A stretch of 64,000 bases of DNA from Micromonospora profundi (lineage in GTDB: Bacteria > Actinomycetota > Actinomycetes > Mycobacteriales > Micromonosporaceae), in NCBI RefSeq assembly GCF_011927785.1, contig NZ_JAATJK010000001.1:4249001-4313000 (forward strand). The letters run 5' to 3'. The notes beneath the pieces were generated by a model. It had not been told where the DNA came from. It was given only the letters and a program-made list of their open reading frames with translations, and did not search any database. Position numbers and translations under genes: made by a program. This document shows, piece by piece, positions 17,231-25,797 of the stretch (positions are counted from its first letter, which is position 1; the number at the start of each line of letters is the position of its first letter).

Positions 17231-18222
17231 GCCCGTGCCTCCCGTTCCTCCGACGCCCGGTCACCGGGCCGTACCTGCACATGGTCGGGCTCCAGATCGA
17301 GCCGGACCCGCTCCTTCAGCGACAGCGCGTCGACGAACGCCGCGGGCAACTGCATCCGGCCGTTGCGGTCCAGCACCGCGTACTCCTCGCTGACCAGCTC
17401 GGTGTTGCCGTCCGCGCCGACACGCGCGGTCCGGCGTACCTCGGAGGCGGTTCGACCGTCGCGGATCGCGACGGTCCGGCGGACCTGGCTGGCCACGGCG
17501 TGGTCGTGGGTGACGACGACGATGGTGACGCCCAGCTCGGCGTTGATGGTGCGCAACGCCGCGAAGACCTCAGCGCCGGTCGCCTCGTCCAGCTCACCTG
17601 TGGGTTCGTCGGCGAAGAGCACCTCGGGGTCGTTGGCAACCGCCACGGCAACTGCGCACCGCTGCTGCTCGCCGCCGCTGAGCTGACCGGGCCGCCGGTC
17701 GGCGCAGTAGCCCACGCCGACCATGTCGAGCAGTTCCCGAGCCCGTGCCCGGCGGGCCTTGCGGGACCGCTTGCCGGCCAACTGCATCGGCAGCTCGACG
17801 TTCTCCAGGGCGGTCAGGTACGGCAGCAGGTTGCGGCCGGTCTGCTGCCAGACGAACCCGACAAGCTCGCGCCGGTAACTCAACCGCCGCTTGGCCGACA
17901 GCGAGAGCAGGTCGTAGTCGGCCACCCGGGCGATGCCTGCGGTGGGCGTGTCCAGGCCGGAGAGGATGTTGAGCAGAGTGGACTTGCCCGAGCCGGACGC
18001 GCCAACGATCGCCAGCAGTTCACCCCTGTCGATCACCAGGTCGAGACCCTGGAGGGCGACGACCTCCACCCCCTCGGTCTTGAAGATGCGCACCAGGCCG
18101 TCGCAGACGATGTGGCCGCGCAGCCGGTCCTCGCCACCGGCCCGTTCGGCGGCACGTTGCGCGGCCCGCCGCTGAAGGGCGGCCAGGTCCGGCATGGGTT
18201 CGGTCTGTGCGGTAGCGGTCAT
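17227..18222 (-). CDS. ABC transporter ATP-binding protein with C-terminal AbrB-like domain
   Basis: 331 residues. The ATPase part has Walker A GASGSGKST near 77, signature LSGGEQQR near 180 and Walker B VLFADEPTGELD near 203. After the ATPase, residues about 280-320 read EEYAVLDRNGRMQLPAAFV followed by a leucine/charged turn and VRLDLEPDHVQV. This matches the swapped-hairpin AbrB/SpoVT pattern (hydrophobic strand, Asp-x-Asn/Gly-Arg, Leu-Pro, helix, strand), a DNA-binding or dimerisation fold not usual on transport ATPases. It may dimerise the ATPase or link transport to gene regulation; both are inference. The ATG lies one base after the permease stop with a GGAGAGGAG site inside that gene. 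Confidence 0.88.
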   Translation of the reverse strand: MTATAQTEPMPDLAALQRRAAQRAAERAGGEDRLRGHIVCDGLVRIFKTEGVEVVALQGLDLVIDRGELLAIVGASGSGKSTLLNILSGLDTPTAGIARVADYDLLSLSAKRRLSYRRELVGFVWQQTGRNLLPYLTALENVELPMQLAGKRSRKARRARARELLDMVGVGYCADRRPGQLSGGEQQRCAVAVAVANDPEVLFADEPTGELDEATGAEVFAALRTINAELGVTIVVVTHDHAVASQVRRTVAIRDGRTASEVRRTARVGADGNTELVSEEYAVLDRNGRMQLPAAFVDALSLKERVRLDLEPDHVQVRPGDRASEEREARA

Positions 18223-18223
18223 C

Positions 18224-20932
18224 TCAGCTCTCCTCTCCGAGCCGGAGCACCTCACCGAGGCGCAACCGGCGGTTGTTAAGCGCTTCGACGGTGACCGCGA
18301 AGCCGAGGGCGACCGCCCCGAGCGCGAACACAGCGGCGACGAGGCCGGGCTCGAAGGCCACCCGGACAGGTACGCCACCGGTGAACGCGGACAGGCCGAG
18401 CACCGGGTTGAGCAGCAGGGGCAGTAGCGCCCCGACGAGCGCGCCGGTCAGCACCGACGTGCCGACCAGCGGGGTCAACTCGACAAGCAGCAGTCCTCGC
18501 CACTGCCTGCGGGACAGGCCGAGGGTGCGCAGCCGGGACAGCACCTGACCCCGGTCTCGCGCGCCGGCCAGCACTGTGAACGCGATGGCGAGCAGCCCGA
18601 GCACGGTGCCGCCGACCGCGCCGGCGACGAATCCGAAGGCCAGCACGCCGTTCGCGCCACCGTCGCCAAGATCCCGCCGGACACCGTCGCGGGTGTCGAC
18701 AGTCGCCCCGAGGAACCGTTCCCGGCCAGTCACCGTTCCGTCGCGCAGGTAGCGCTCCTGCCCCTGGTCGCCGGCCTGGCGCAACGCCTCTGCGTCCAGC
18801 CGGTCCCCGGCGACCAGCAGGCTTGTGGGCACCGGCTCGGTGGTGCGGGCCGGCAGCGCCTGCCAGGGCAGGATCACGAACCGGCCGGCACCCTCCGACA
18901 GCAGCGGGAAGGTGTCCTGCGAACCGGCGATACGGAACTCGTACCGCTCGCCCTGCACCGAGACGAACGCCGAACGGTCCAGACCCACCCGGGTCAGGTC
19001 GGCGGCGACCGCCGGGGAGACGATGGCCGGCAGTGGCCCGGACGCCTGCTCGGCGCTGCGCAGCACGGCCGGTAGCGGCACGACCACACCGGACTCCCGG
19101 CTGACCGTGCTCAGGCCCGAACCGTCCACAAGCAGCACCTGCACCGGCCCGACCCGCGCGTCGGTGCCGAGGGCGTCGGCGGCCAATCGCTGGTCCGGCT
19201 CGTCCGCCACCCGGGTGACGGCGCTGACGCCGGGCAGCTGACTCACCGCGTCGAGGGTGTCCGGGGCGAGACGTTCGCCGCGGACAATCGCGTCGGCCGG
19301 GACTGTCCGCTCGACGGCCCGATCCCTGCTGGCGTCGACACCGGCGGCGACGACAGCGCAGAACGCCGCGGTGCCGATCGCCAGTACCACGACCACAAGG
19401 GGGGCGGCGACAGCGGAGCGGCCGGCCCGCGCGGTGCCGAGGAACGTCACGCTGCCCCTGGTCCGCGCGGCGAGCCGGCTCACCAACCGCAAGGGCCAGG
19501 GGTACGCGCGCAGCGCCAGCACCGCCGCGGCGACAGCGAGCAGCACCGGCACCGACACCAGCAGCGGGTCCACCTCGCCGAGGGTGAGGCCGCGTCGACG
19601 CAGCAGCACCGCCGCGAGCCCGGCAAGCAGCAGCAGGGAGACCTCGATTGTGAGTCGGCGTGCCGAGGGGCGGAGCCGGACCAGGTCGCGGCGGGCCGCC
19701 CCACCGGTCGGCACCGCAAGCGTCGCCAACGGCAGCGCGAGGGTGACCAGCACCGTCACAGCGGCGGCGTACGGCGCGGTCGGGTCCGGTGCGCCGGGGA
19801 ACAGGGTGCCCAGCCACCAGCCCAGCGCCGCGGCGACCGGCACCACAAGCAGTGACTCGGCGAGGCTGCGCCGGGCGCCGGCGGTGGCCGCACCTCCTCG
19901 GGCGCGCAGCAGCACGTACTCCGCGCGACGCCGCCTGGTGGCGAGGGTGGCCGCGAGCACGATCAGCCCGGCCAGGGTGGCAAGCACGCCCGCCGCGATC
20001 ACCGCGAGCAGGGTCCGGGCGGCGTTCAACTGGGCGGCGAACGCCCGCAGCGGAACGTCGACCCCCTGGGTCAGTGTGAGGTCCGGCGGAGTGCTGCGCT
20101 GCATCGTCTGTAGGCCGTCGATCAACTGGTCCAGGTTGCGTGCGTCGATGGAGTTGACGCCCAGCCGGTAGCGCCAGTCGGACCGGATCGGCCAGCCCTC
20201 CGCGGCCCGCTTGTTGAATGTGGACTGGGCGACCACGCCGACGACGATCAGCGGCTGACCGTCGCCGAGCGGTTCGGTGATTCGCAGCGCCGGCGGCAGT
20301 CCGTCCCACATGCCGCTCGCCCGGTCGGTGGGGCGGAACAGCCCGGACACCGCCACCGGGACGGGGTCGATCATTGCGCCCTTGTCGTCGACGTTGCCGA
20401 TGCGCAGTTGGCTGCCGGGCCGCAGGTTGAGCTTGCCGGCCACGTCGGCGTCGAGCGCCACTTCGATCGGCCGCTCCGGAATGTAGGTTTCGCTCGGCCA
20501 CGCCCCGTCGACGAGAGTGCTGTTGTCCTGGACGTCGGGCATGACCCGCAGACCCAGGTCGACAAGCAGCTTGCGGGCCGCGAGGTCCGGGCCGGTGACC
20601 CGGCCCGGCATCGTCTCCACGCTGTGCCACCGCTCGGTCACCACCGAGCGCACCTGCGGCGGCATCTCCTTCGCCAAGGCGTCGAACCGCTCACGGGCGG
20701 CTCCCGTAGCGGTCTTGACCGAGGTGAAAGGCGCCTCGCCGGTGGCGTACGAGAGATCCCGGCGGGCGGCCGGCTCACTGTTCAGTTGCGCCCGTAGGCC
20801 CTGTTCGGCGAGCCGGTTGACGAGCCGGGGAACTCCGCTGACAAGCAGCGTGACCACCAGGGTCAGCACCGCCAGGAGCAGGAACTGCCCGCCGTACGCC
20901 CGGACCCGGCGGACGACCGCGCCGATGCTCAT
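18224..20932 (-). CDS. large FtsX-like ABC permease
   Basis: 902 residues. A first membrane helix (about 15-35, FLLLAVLTLVVTLLVSG) is followed by a long extracellular domain (about 40-340), then groups of hydrophobic helices near 350-520 and 790-900 with FtsX-type loops, separated by a second extracellular domain. This doubled arrangement fits permeases of lipoprotein or macrolide exporters in actinomycetes. The cargo is unknown. Its ATG overlaps the stop of the upstream permease (ATGA), so the two permeases are probably made in equal amounts and form a heterodimer. Confidence 0.9.
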   Translation of the reverse strand: MSIGAVVRRVRAYGGQFLLLAVLTLVVTLLVSGVPRLVNRLAEQGLRAQLNSEPAARRDLSYATGEAPFTSVKTATGAARERFDALAKEMPPQVRSVVTERWHSVETMPGRVTGPDLAARKLLVDLGLRVMPDVQDNSTLVDGAWPSETYIPERPIEVALDADVAGKLNLRPGSQLRIGNVDDKGAMIDPVPVAVSGLFRPTDRASGMWDGLPPALRITEPLGDGQPLIVVGVVAQSTFNKRAAEGWPIRSDWRYRLGVNSIDARNLDQLIDGLQTMQRSTPPDLTLTQGVDVPLRAFAAQLNAARTLLAVIAAGVLATLAGLIVLAATLATRRRRAEYVLLRARGGAATAGARRSLAESLLVVPVAAALGWWLGTLFPGAPDPTAPYAAAVTVLVTLALPLATLAVPTGGAARRDLVRLRPSARRLTIEVSLLLLAGLAAVLLRRRGLTLGEVDPLLVSVPVLLAVAAAVLALRAYPWPLRLVSRLAARTRGSVTFLGTARAGRSAVAAPLVVVVLAIGTAAFCAVVAAGVDASRDRAVERTVPADAIVRGERLAPDTLDAVSQLPGVSAVTRVADEPDQRLAADALGTDARVGPVQVLLVDGSGLSTVSRESGVVVPLPAVLRSAEQASGPLPAIVSPAVAADLTRVGLDRSAFVSVQGERYEFRIAGSQDTFPLLSEGAGRFVILPWQALPARTTEPVPTSLLVAGDRLDAEALRQAGDQGQERYLRDGTVTGRERFLGATVDTRDGVRRDLGDGGANGVLAFGFVAGAVGGTVLGLLAIAFTVLAGARDRGQVLSRLRTLGLSRRQWRGLLLVELTPLVGTSVLTGALVGALLPLLLNPVLGLSAFTGGVPVRVAFEPGLVAAVFALGAVALGFAVTVEALNNRRLRLGEVLRLGEES

Positions 20933-23900
20933 CGTTCTCCCCCGATTCGCAGCTGCACCGCCGCCACCCGCTTGCGGATGCCGGTGGCGATGAACGCGCT
21001 GAAGGCGAGCGCCGCCAGCAGCAGTCCGGCCGCGGTCAACCCGACCGGCACCCAGGGCAGCACGAACGCCGCCGAAGGCACCGGTCGGCCGGCGGCCGGG
21101 GTGAGGATGACAAGGGGAGCCATGGTGGCCCCCACCACGGCACCGAGCAGCAGCCCGACCCCCACGCCGATGCCGGCGAGGAATGTCTGTTCGGCAAGCA
21201 TCGCCCGGGCCAGCAGCCGAGGTGTCGCACCGAGGGTGTGCAGCACCGCGAACTCGCCGAGCCGGCGTCTGGCGGTGGCCCACACGTCGACCATGAGACC
21301 GACAAGGGCGAGCAGCACCGCACCGAGCGCGGCGGCGAGCATTCCCGTGCGTGACCCCCGCCAGTACGGGTCGTCGGCAGCGGCCTCGGCCACTGTCCGG
21401 CGTTCCAGGACTGTCACCCCGGGCAGGTCGGCGGCGGCGCTGGCGGCAGCCGACGCGTCGTCGGTGCCGAGCCACCACTCCGGCACCGACCGGATCGTTC
21501 CGCCGTCACGGATCAGGGCGTTCACCGCGGCGGGCAGGTCGAGCAGCACGCCCTCGCCGGTGGTGGTGGGCACGGATTCCAGTTCGCCGACCAGCCGCGT
21601 CAGCACGGACACGCCGGAGAGGGCAAGGGTGACGGTGTCGCCGGTGCGCAGGCTCAGCGCGTCGCGTACTCCGGCGGTCATCAGGACCGGCACGGGCTCG
21701 GCCACCCCGGCGGGCACGATGGCGAAGCGGGTGGACGGTTGGTACGCGAACTGCCCTCCGGGGATCACGTCCACCGGGCGGTCGGCGAGGACACGGGTGC
21801 CGGTGGACGTCGCCCGGTGGCCCGGCCCGTCCCCCGTCGTCGCCATCCAGTTGCCGGTCAGGTTGGCCGGCCGGGCGGTGCCGTCCGCGCCGACGAGGGC
21901 CAACCCTTCCACGTCGAGCCGGTACGAGTCGCCGGCCGCCCGTCCTCCGTCGGCCTCGAAGCCGGCCAGCCTCAGCGGTGCCCCTCCGACGTCGGGCAGT
22001 GTCACTGTGAACGTGGCGGACCGCCCGTCACTCGTGGCCTCGACCGCCGGCAGTCGCAGGGCCAGCCCGTCGGCGCTTGTGAACAGCAGCGCCACCGCGA
22101 TCCGATGGGGTCGGAAGGCCCTTTCGACGGGGGTGCGGACCGTACCGGTGACCGCGCGGGTGCCGGCGGGCAGTTCGATCCCGACGGGAGCGCCGCGTGC
22201 CTGGAGCATCCGCTTGTAGCTCTCCGACGCCGACCCGTCGGTGAGGCGGTCGGCGAGCAGGACGACGCCGGGCGCCCCGGCGGGGTCGATGCCGATCACC
22301 GTGGTGGGCAGGTTCTGCCTTCCGACCCGCACCTCGTCGCGCCACGCCGGCAGCGCCTGGGCCACGCCGGGCAGCGCGGCGAGTTCGCCGGCCCGGGTGG
22401 GCGGGGCGGAACCGGTCCGCTCGGTCACCCGCAGGTCCGCGCCGACGGTGTGGCTGGCCTGCTCGACCTGGGACCGCTCACCGGTGCTGACCAGGGACCA
22501 GGCGAGGGTGCTGCCGCCGACGGCGAGGGCGAGGAGCAGCACCGGTCCGGCGTGTGGACGCCGGCCGGCCTGCCACATGCCGAGCATGGTGGCCGTCCAG
22601 GGCCGCGGGTCGACGAACCGCTCGGCGAACCGGGTGACCGGTGGGAGCACCCGCAGCGCCAGCACGGCGCCGGCCAGCACGCCGAGCGTGGGCGCGGCCA
22701 CCAGCAGTGGATCGAGCCCGAGGCTGGCGCCCGAGCCGGCCAGTGGTGACGCGTACTGGCGCAGCTGCACCCAGGCCAGCAGGGCGAGCGCCACCAGTAC
22801 CAGGTCGACGCTTGCCCGCTGGACGCTCGCCGCCCGGTTCGGTCGGGACCTGGCGGCCATGTCGGCCACGTAGGTGCCGGCGCCGCGCAGCGTGGGCGCG
22901 ACCATTGCCACCAGGCAGCCGGCGGCGGTCGCCGCGGCAGCCGCCCAGATCAGTGTGGTGTTTCCGCCGGCAGAGGACAGTTCGGCTGCCCCGCCGGGTT
23001 TGACGAAGCGCAGCGCCTCCCCGGCGATCACCGGCCCGAGCAGGGCCGCCGGGGCGATCACCAGGGTCGCCTCCCGGGCGGCAAGGCCTGCCAGTTGCCG
23101 GCGTGCGGCGCCACGGGCGCGCAGCAGCGCGGTCTGCGGGCGGCGGTCCTCGTGCAGCAGGGCGGCGACAAGCACCAGCGCGTACCCGCCGAGCACCAGG
23201 ATGAGCAGCAGCGGGGTGGCCAGCGCGGACCGGCCGACCAGGTCGGCACGGGCGATCCGGTCCAGCAGCTGATCCATCTTGGTCAACGACTGCGCCGACG
23301 TGCCCAACTGCGCCGCCTCGGGCACCGCAGTCACGGCCTCCGTCATGGCCGCCCGCACCGCCGGCAGGTCAGCGGCGTCGATGCCGCCGAGGTCCGGTTC
23401 GGCCAGCCAGGCCGCCGACACCGAGCCCGGGAAGGTGGCCGCGAAGTCGGCCGGGTCCAGCGCGAACGGCCCGTACGAGGTGCCCGAGCCGGCGCTGCCC
23501 GCGCCCACACCGGGGGCCAGCAGCCAGTACGCCTCGGTGGGGTCGCGGGGCCGCCAGGTGCCGGCGAGTACCAGTTGGCTGGCCCGCTCGGTGGCACGGT
23601 CGCGCAGCGGGATCCGCTCCCCGACTGCCAGGCCCAGTGCGGTGGCGACCCGTTCCGGCAGGCTGACCTGGACCGGCGTCGCGCCGGCACGGGGCCACGC
23701 TCCGCTTGTCAGCTCGGCGTGCCCGGCCAGGTCGTCGAGGGTGGCCAGGTTCGCGAAGATCGGCTCGTCGCCGGCGCGGGGCACGGACCCGAGGTCGCCT
23801 GTCAGCTCCCGGCCCGTGCCGTACCGGGCGGCGGAGACGGTGACCGGCACGCCGGCGAGCCCGTCGACGAACTCGGCACGCACCGCCTGGTCGCGGGTGG

Positions 23901-24114
23901 CGAACTCGGCGGCGTCGCGCCCGCCGGAGCCGCCGACCAGCAGGCCGCGTTCCTCGGCCGGCGCGGCCTTCACCAGCGCCCGCTGCCCGGCGTCCACCGC
24001 GCGGCGGTTGTAGTCGGACAGTCCGGTGACCAACGCGACGGCGACCAGGGCGGCGATCACCGCGGCAACCAGCAGACCTCGCGCCTCGCGGGCCCGCCTC
24101 CACACCAGCTTCAT
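20929..24114 (-). CDS. large FtsX-like ABC permease, first gene of the exporter operon
   Basis: 1,061 residues. The N-terminal MKLVWRRAREARGLLVAAVI leads into one helix, then an extracellular domain, a block of helices near 270-500, a second extracellular domain (about 520-900) and a final block with the FtsX pattern near 900-1050 (VDVWATARRRLGEFAVLHTL, ARAMLAEQTFLAGIGVGVG). It resembles the neighbouring permease in plan and is probably an ancient duplicate. The ATG at 24114 is preceded by GGGGAGGCG. It heads a four-gene leftward operon with ATPases at 17.2-18.2 and 16.5-17.2 kb. The exported substrate cannot be inferred. Confidence 0.9.
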   Translation of the reverse strand: MKLVWRRAREARGLLVAAVIAALVAVALVTGLSDYNRRAVDAGQRALVKAAPAEERGLLVGGSGGRDAAEFATRDQAVRAEFVDGLAGVPVTVSAARYGTGRELTGDLGSVPRAGDEPIFANLATLDDLAGHAELTSGAWPRAGATPVQVSLPERVATALGLAVGERIPLRDRATERASQLVLAGTWRPRDPTEAYWLLAPGVGAGSAGSGTSYGPFALDPADFAATFPGSVSAAWLAEPDLGGIDAADLPAVRAAMTEAVTAVPEAAQLGTSAQSLTKMDQLLDRIARADLVGRSALATPLLLILVLGGYALVLVAALLHEDRRPQTALLRARGAARRQLAGLAAREATLVIAPAALLGPVIAGEALRFVKPGGAAELSSAGGNTTLIWAAAAATAAGCLVAMVAPTLRGAGTYVADMAARSRPNRAASVQRASVDLVLVALALLAWVQLRQYASPLAGSGASLGLDPLLVAAPTLGVLAGAVLALRVLPPVTRFAERFVDPRPWTATMLGMWQAGRRPHAGPVLLLALAVGGSTLAWSLVSTGERSQVEQASHTVGADLRVTERTGSAPPTRAGELAALPGVAQALPAWRDEVRVGRQNLPTTVIGIDPAGAPGVVLLADRLTDGSASESYKRMLQARGAPVGIELPAGTRAVTGTVRTPVERAFRPHRIAVALLFTSADGLALRLPAVEATSDGRSATFTVTLPDVGGAPLRLAGFEADGGRAAGDSYRLDVEGLALVGADGTARPANLTGNWMATTGDGPGHRATSTGTRVLADRPVDVIPGGQFAYQPSTRFAIVPAGVAEPVPVLMTAGVRDALSLRTGDTVTLALSGVSVLTRLVGELESVPTTTGEGVLLDLPAAVNALIRDGGTIRSVPEWWLGTDDASAAASAAADLPGVTVLERRTVAEAAADDPYWRGSRTGMLAAALGAVLLALVGLMVDVWATARRRLGEFAVLHTLGATPRLLARAMLAEQTFLAGIGVGVGLLLGAVVGATMAPLVILTPAAGRPVPSAAFVLPWVPVGLTAAGLLLAALAFSAFIATGIRKRVAAVQLRIGGER

Positions 24115-24241
24115 CCGACGCCTCCCCTGGCCCTGGCGGGCCGACGACCTTCAAGACAGGTCATCCACCGGGAAAGGTTCGCGCCCGTTACATGATCGTT
24201 ACTCCGGGAAGCCGGTTCGACTCGTGCGGCTCGGCCGTGGG

Positions 24242-24418
24242 CTAACTGTCGCGCCCGAGCCTGCGCCTTCCGTGCCGGATCATCCGTACCCCGAAGACGA
24301 CAGCGCCCACGACGAGCGCGGCACCCAGGAGTTGCAGGCCGGGAGAGTCGTCGGCCTCGCCGTGCACGATGCCGGCGACGCCGAGGGCTGCGGCCAGGAG
24401 AGCAATGAGGTACGTCAT
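24242..24418 (-). CDS. small two-helix membrane protein of the DUF2975 operon
   Basis: 58 residues from the ATG at 24418, with two hydrophobic segments (YLIALLAAALGVAGIV and LLGAALVVGAVVFGV) and a basic tail HGRRRLGRD. I do not recognise a family. Its ATG overlaps the stop of the XRE gene (ATGA), which fixes the start and makes it the third gene of a coupled operon. Confidence 0.65.
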   Translation of the reverse strand: MTYLIALLAAALGVAGIVHGEADDSPGLQLLGAALVVGAVVFGVRMIRHGRRRLGRDS

Positions 24419-24621
24419 TCGTCGACCCATTCGAGGAGGTCGCCGGGCTGGCAGTCGAGCACCCGGCACATCGCTTCCAATGTGCTGAAACGGACGGCCT
24501 TGGCGCGGCCGTTCTTCAGCACCGCCACGTTCGCCGGGGTGAGCCCGACCCGTTCGGCGAACTCGCCGACGCTCATCTTGCGCTTGGCCAACTCGACGTC
24601 GATGCGGACGATGATGGGCAT
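24415..24621 (-). CDS. XRE-family Cro/CI-type transcriptional regulator
   Basis: 68 residues, essentially one helix-turn-helix domain: ELAKRKMSVGEFAERVGLTP is helices 1-2, NVAVLKNGRAKAVRFSTLEA the recognition helix and turn, CQPGDLLEWV the last helix. This is the small YozG-type regulator usually coded after a DUF2975 membrane protein. The start overlaps the DUF2975 stop (TGATG). The likely target is its own promoter, where two TATCGA boxes are 21 bp apart. Confidence 0.9.
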   Translation of the reverse strand: MPIIVRIDVELAKRKMSVGEFAERVGLTPANVAVLKNGRAKAVRFSTLEAMCRVLDCQPGDLLEWVDE

Positions 24622-25100
24622 CAGATCACCGCTTCCATGTCGGTCCGCAGCGTGGTGGCCTGCCGCAGCAGCGCACGCAGCACGACCATCAGGAGCCCGG
24701 CCACTGTGACCCCCACTGTCAGCAGGAACAGCAGGACCGGCAGCCCGGGATCGTCCGCGTTCAACACGACGTAGACGAAGACGGCGACCAGCACCGCCCA
24801 GGCGGCGGCGACGGCCCAGACGATGGTGTCCACCCACTTCAGGGACGCCTCGGTGAAGATGCGGTCCTTCTTGACCAGGTTGAGCAACTGCCAGGTGCAC
24901 ACGATCACCACCTGGACGCACACCACCCAGAAGACGGCCACGGCCGTGGCCGGCCAGCGGAGGTACGCGTCCTGCGGCGATTCCTGCGCCATGTGCGCGA
25001 ACTGCCCCGGCAGGGAGAGCGTCTCGAACGGAATCAGGACCAGAAACAGCAGCACGAGGAACACGCGGAGAGCGGCTACCGCTCGATACTCGACAACCAT
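24621..25100 (-). CDS. DUF2975 family membrane protein
   Basis: 159 residues with four hydrophobic segments: ALRVFLVLLFLVLIP, VAVFWVVCVQVVIVC, VWAVAAAWAVLVAVFVYVV and VGVTVAGLLMVVLRALL. The motif LVKKDRIFTEASLKWVD between helices 2 and 3 is typical of DUF2975. The family is regularly paired with a YozG-type XRE regulator, as here; its role is not established. A TTGACA-N17-GAGGAT promoter ends six bases before the ATG, so the message is probably leaderless. Confidence 0.88.
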   Translation of the reverse strand: MVVEYRAVAALRVFLVLLFLVLIPFETLSLPGQFAHMAQESPQDAYLRWPATAVAVFWVVCVQVVIVCTWQLLNLVKKDRIFTEASLKWVDTIVWAVAAAWAVLVAVFVYVVLNADDPGLPVLLFLLTVGVTVAGLLMVVLRALLRQATTLRTDMEAVI

Positions 25101-25101
25101 G

Positions 25102-25135
25102 TATCGATCCTCGCTTGCTACCTATCGAATGTCAA
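25102..25135 (-). promoter_or_regulatory. leaderless promoter with two TATCGA boxes (DUF2975-XRE operon)
   Basis: On the minus strand TTGACA (25135-25130) and GAGGAT (25112-25107) are 17 bases apart, and the ATG at 25100 starts six bases after the -10. On the plus strand TATCGA occurs at 25102-25107 and 25123-25128, exactly 21 bp apart, one over the -10/start and one in the spacer, a good position for autoregulation by the small XRE protein. Confidence 0.5.
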
Positions 25136-25233
25136 TCGGTTGTCGCATCTCCGGCAGCCCGCCCCGCCCGCTAGCGTGGTTTTTTCCGCTCCGAACCCGT
25201 CACGCCCGCCGCCGAACCGGACATGGAGTAGAC

Positions 25234-25797
25234 GTGAGCTCCACGACCGAGCACGAGGATCGATTCCGGCGTGTCTACGCGGCCAACTTCGCGCCGCTGC
25301 TGGCGTACGCCGTGCGACGTGTCGAGCAACCCGAGGACGCGGCCGACGTGGTGGCCGAAACCTTCCTCGTCGCCTGGCGGCGCAGTCACCAGATGCCGCC
25401 CGACACGGAGGTACGTCCGTGGCTGTACGGCGTCGCCCGACGGGTGCTCGCCAACCACCACCGCAGCGGACTGCGCCGGGGGCGACTCGGCGACCGGCTG
25501 CGCCAACGACTCAGGGCCGTCATCGTCGCCGACCCCGGCAACGAGGTGCCCGAACGGCTCACTGTCCGGGCCGCGCTGGCCCGACTCAGCGACCAGGACC
25601 GGGAGCTGTTGATGCTGACCTTCTGGGAGGGTCTGGAGCCGCGCGAGGCCGCCGAGGTTCTGGGCATCAGCCCGGCCGCTGTCCGCACCCGGCTGTCGCG
25701 CGCACGGGGCCGGCTGCGACACCTCGTCGGTGACGACTCCGGTCCACCCGGACATGTATTCGACGTCCTGGCCGTACGCGCACCGAAGGAGGGCTGA
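25234..25797 (+). CDS. ECF RNA polymerase sigma factor (SigE/Sig70-family)
   Basis: 187 residues. Region 2: RRVYAANFAPLLAYAVRRV to DAADVVAETFLVAWRRS, with PWLYGVARRVLANHHRS before the linker; region 4: LARLSDQDRELLMLTFWEGL, then the helix-turn-helix EAAEVLGISPAAVRTRLSRA. The GTG at 25234 gives the normal ECF length. Its stop overlaps the next ATG (TGATG). The partner gene has no recognisable zinc anti-sigma motif, so the way the factor is controlled is unclear. Confidence 0.92.
   Translation: MSSTTEHEDRFRRVYAANFAPLLAYAVRRVEQPEDAADVVAETFLVAWRRSHQMPPDTEVRPWLYGVARRVLANHHRSGLRRGRLGDRLRQRLRAVIVADPGNEVPERLTVRAALARLSDQDRELLMLTFWEGLEPREAAEVLGISPAAVRTRLSRARGRLRHLVGDDSGPPGHVFDVLAVRAPKEG

Noticed and set aside
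16490..24114. Bacteriocin or lantibiotic immunity transporter
   Set aside because: No precursor peptide or modification gene is nearby; the permeases are of the FtsX/LolC-like type.
24211..24240. GGTTCGACTCG resembling a tRNA T-loop
   Set aside because: No acceptor stem, anticodon arm or D-arm can be folded around it, and no CCA follows.
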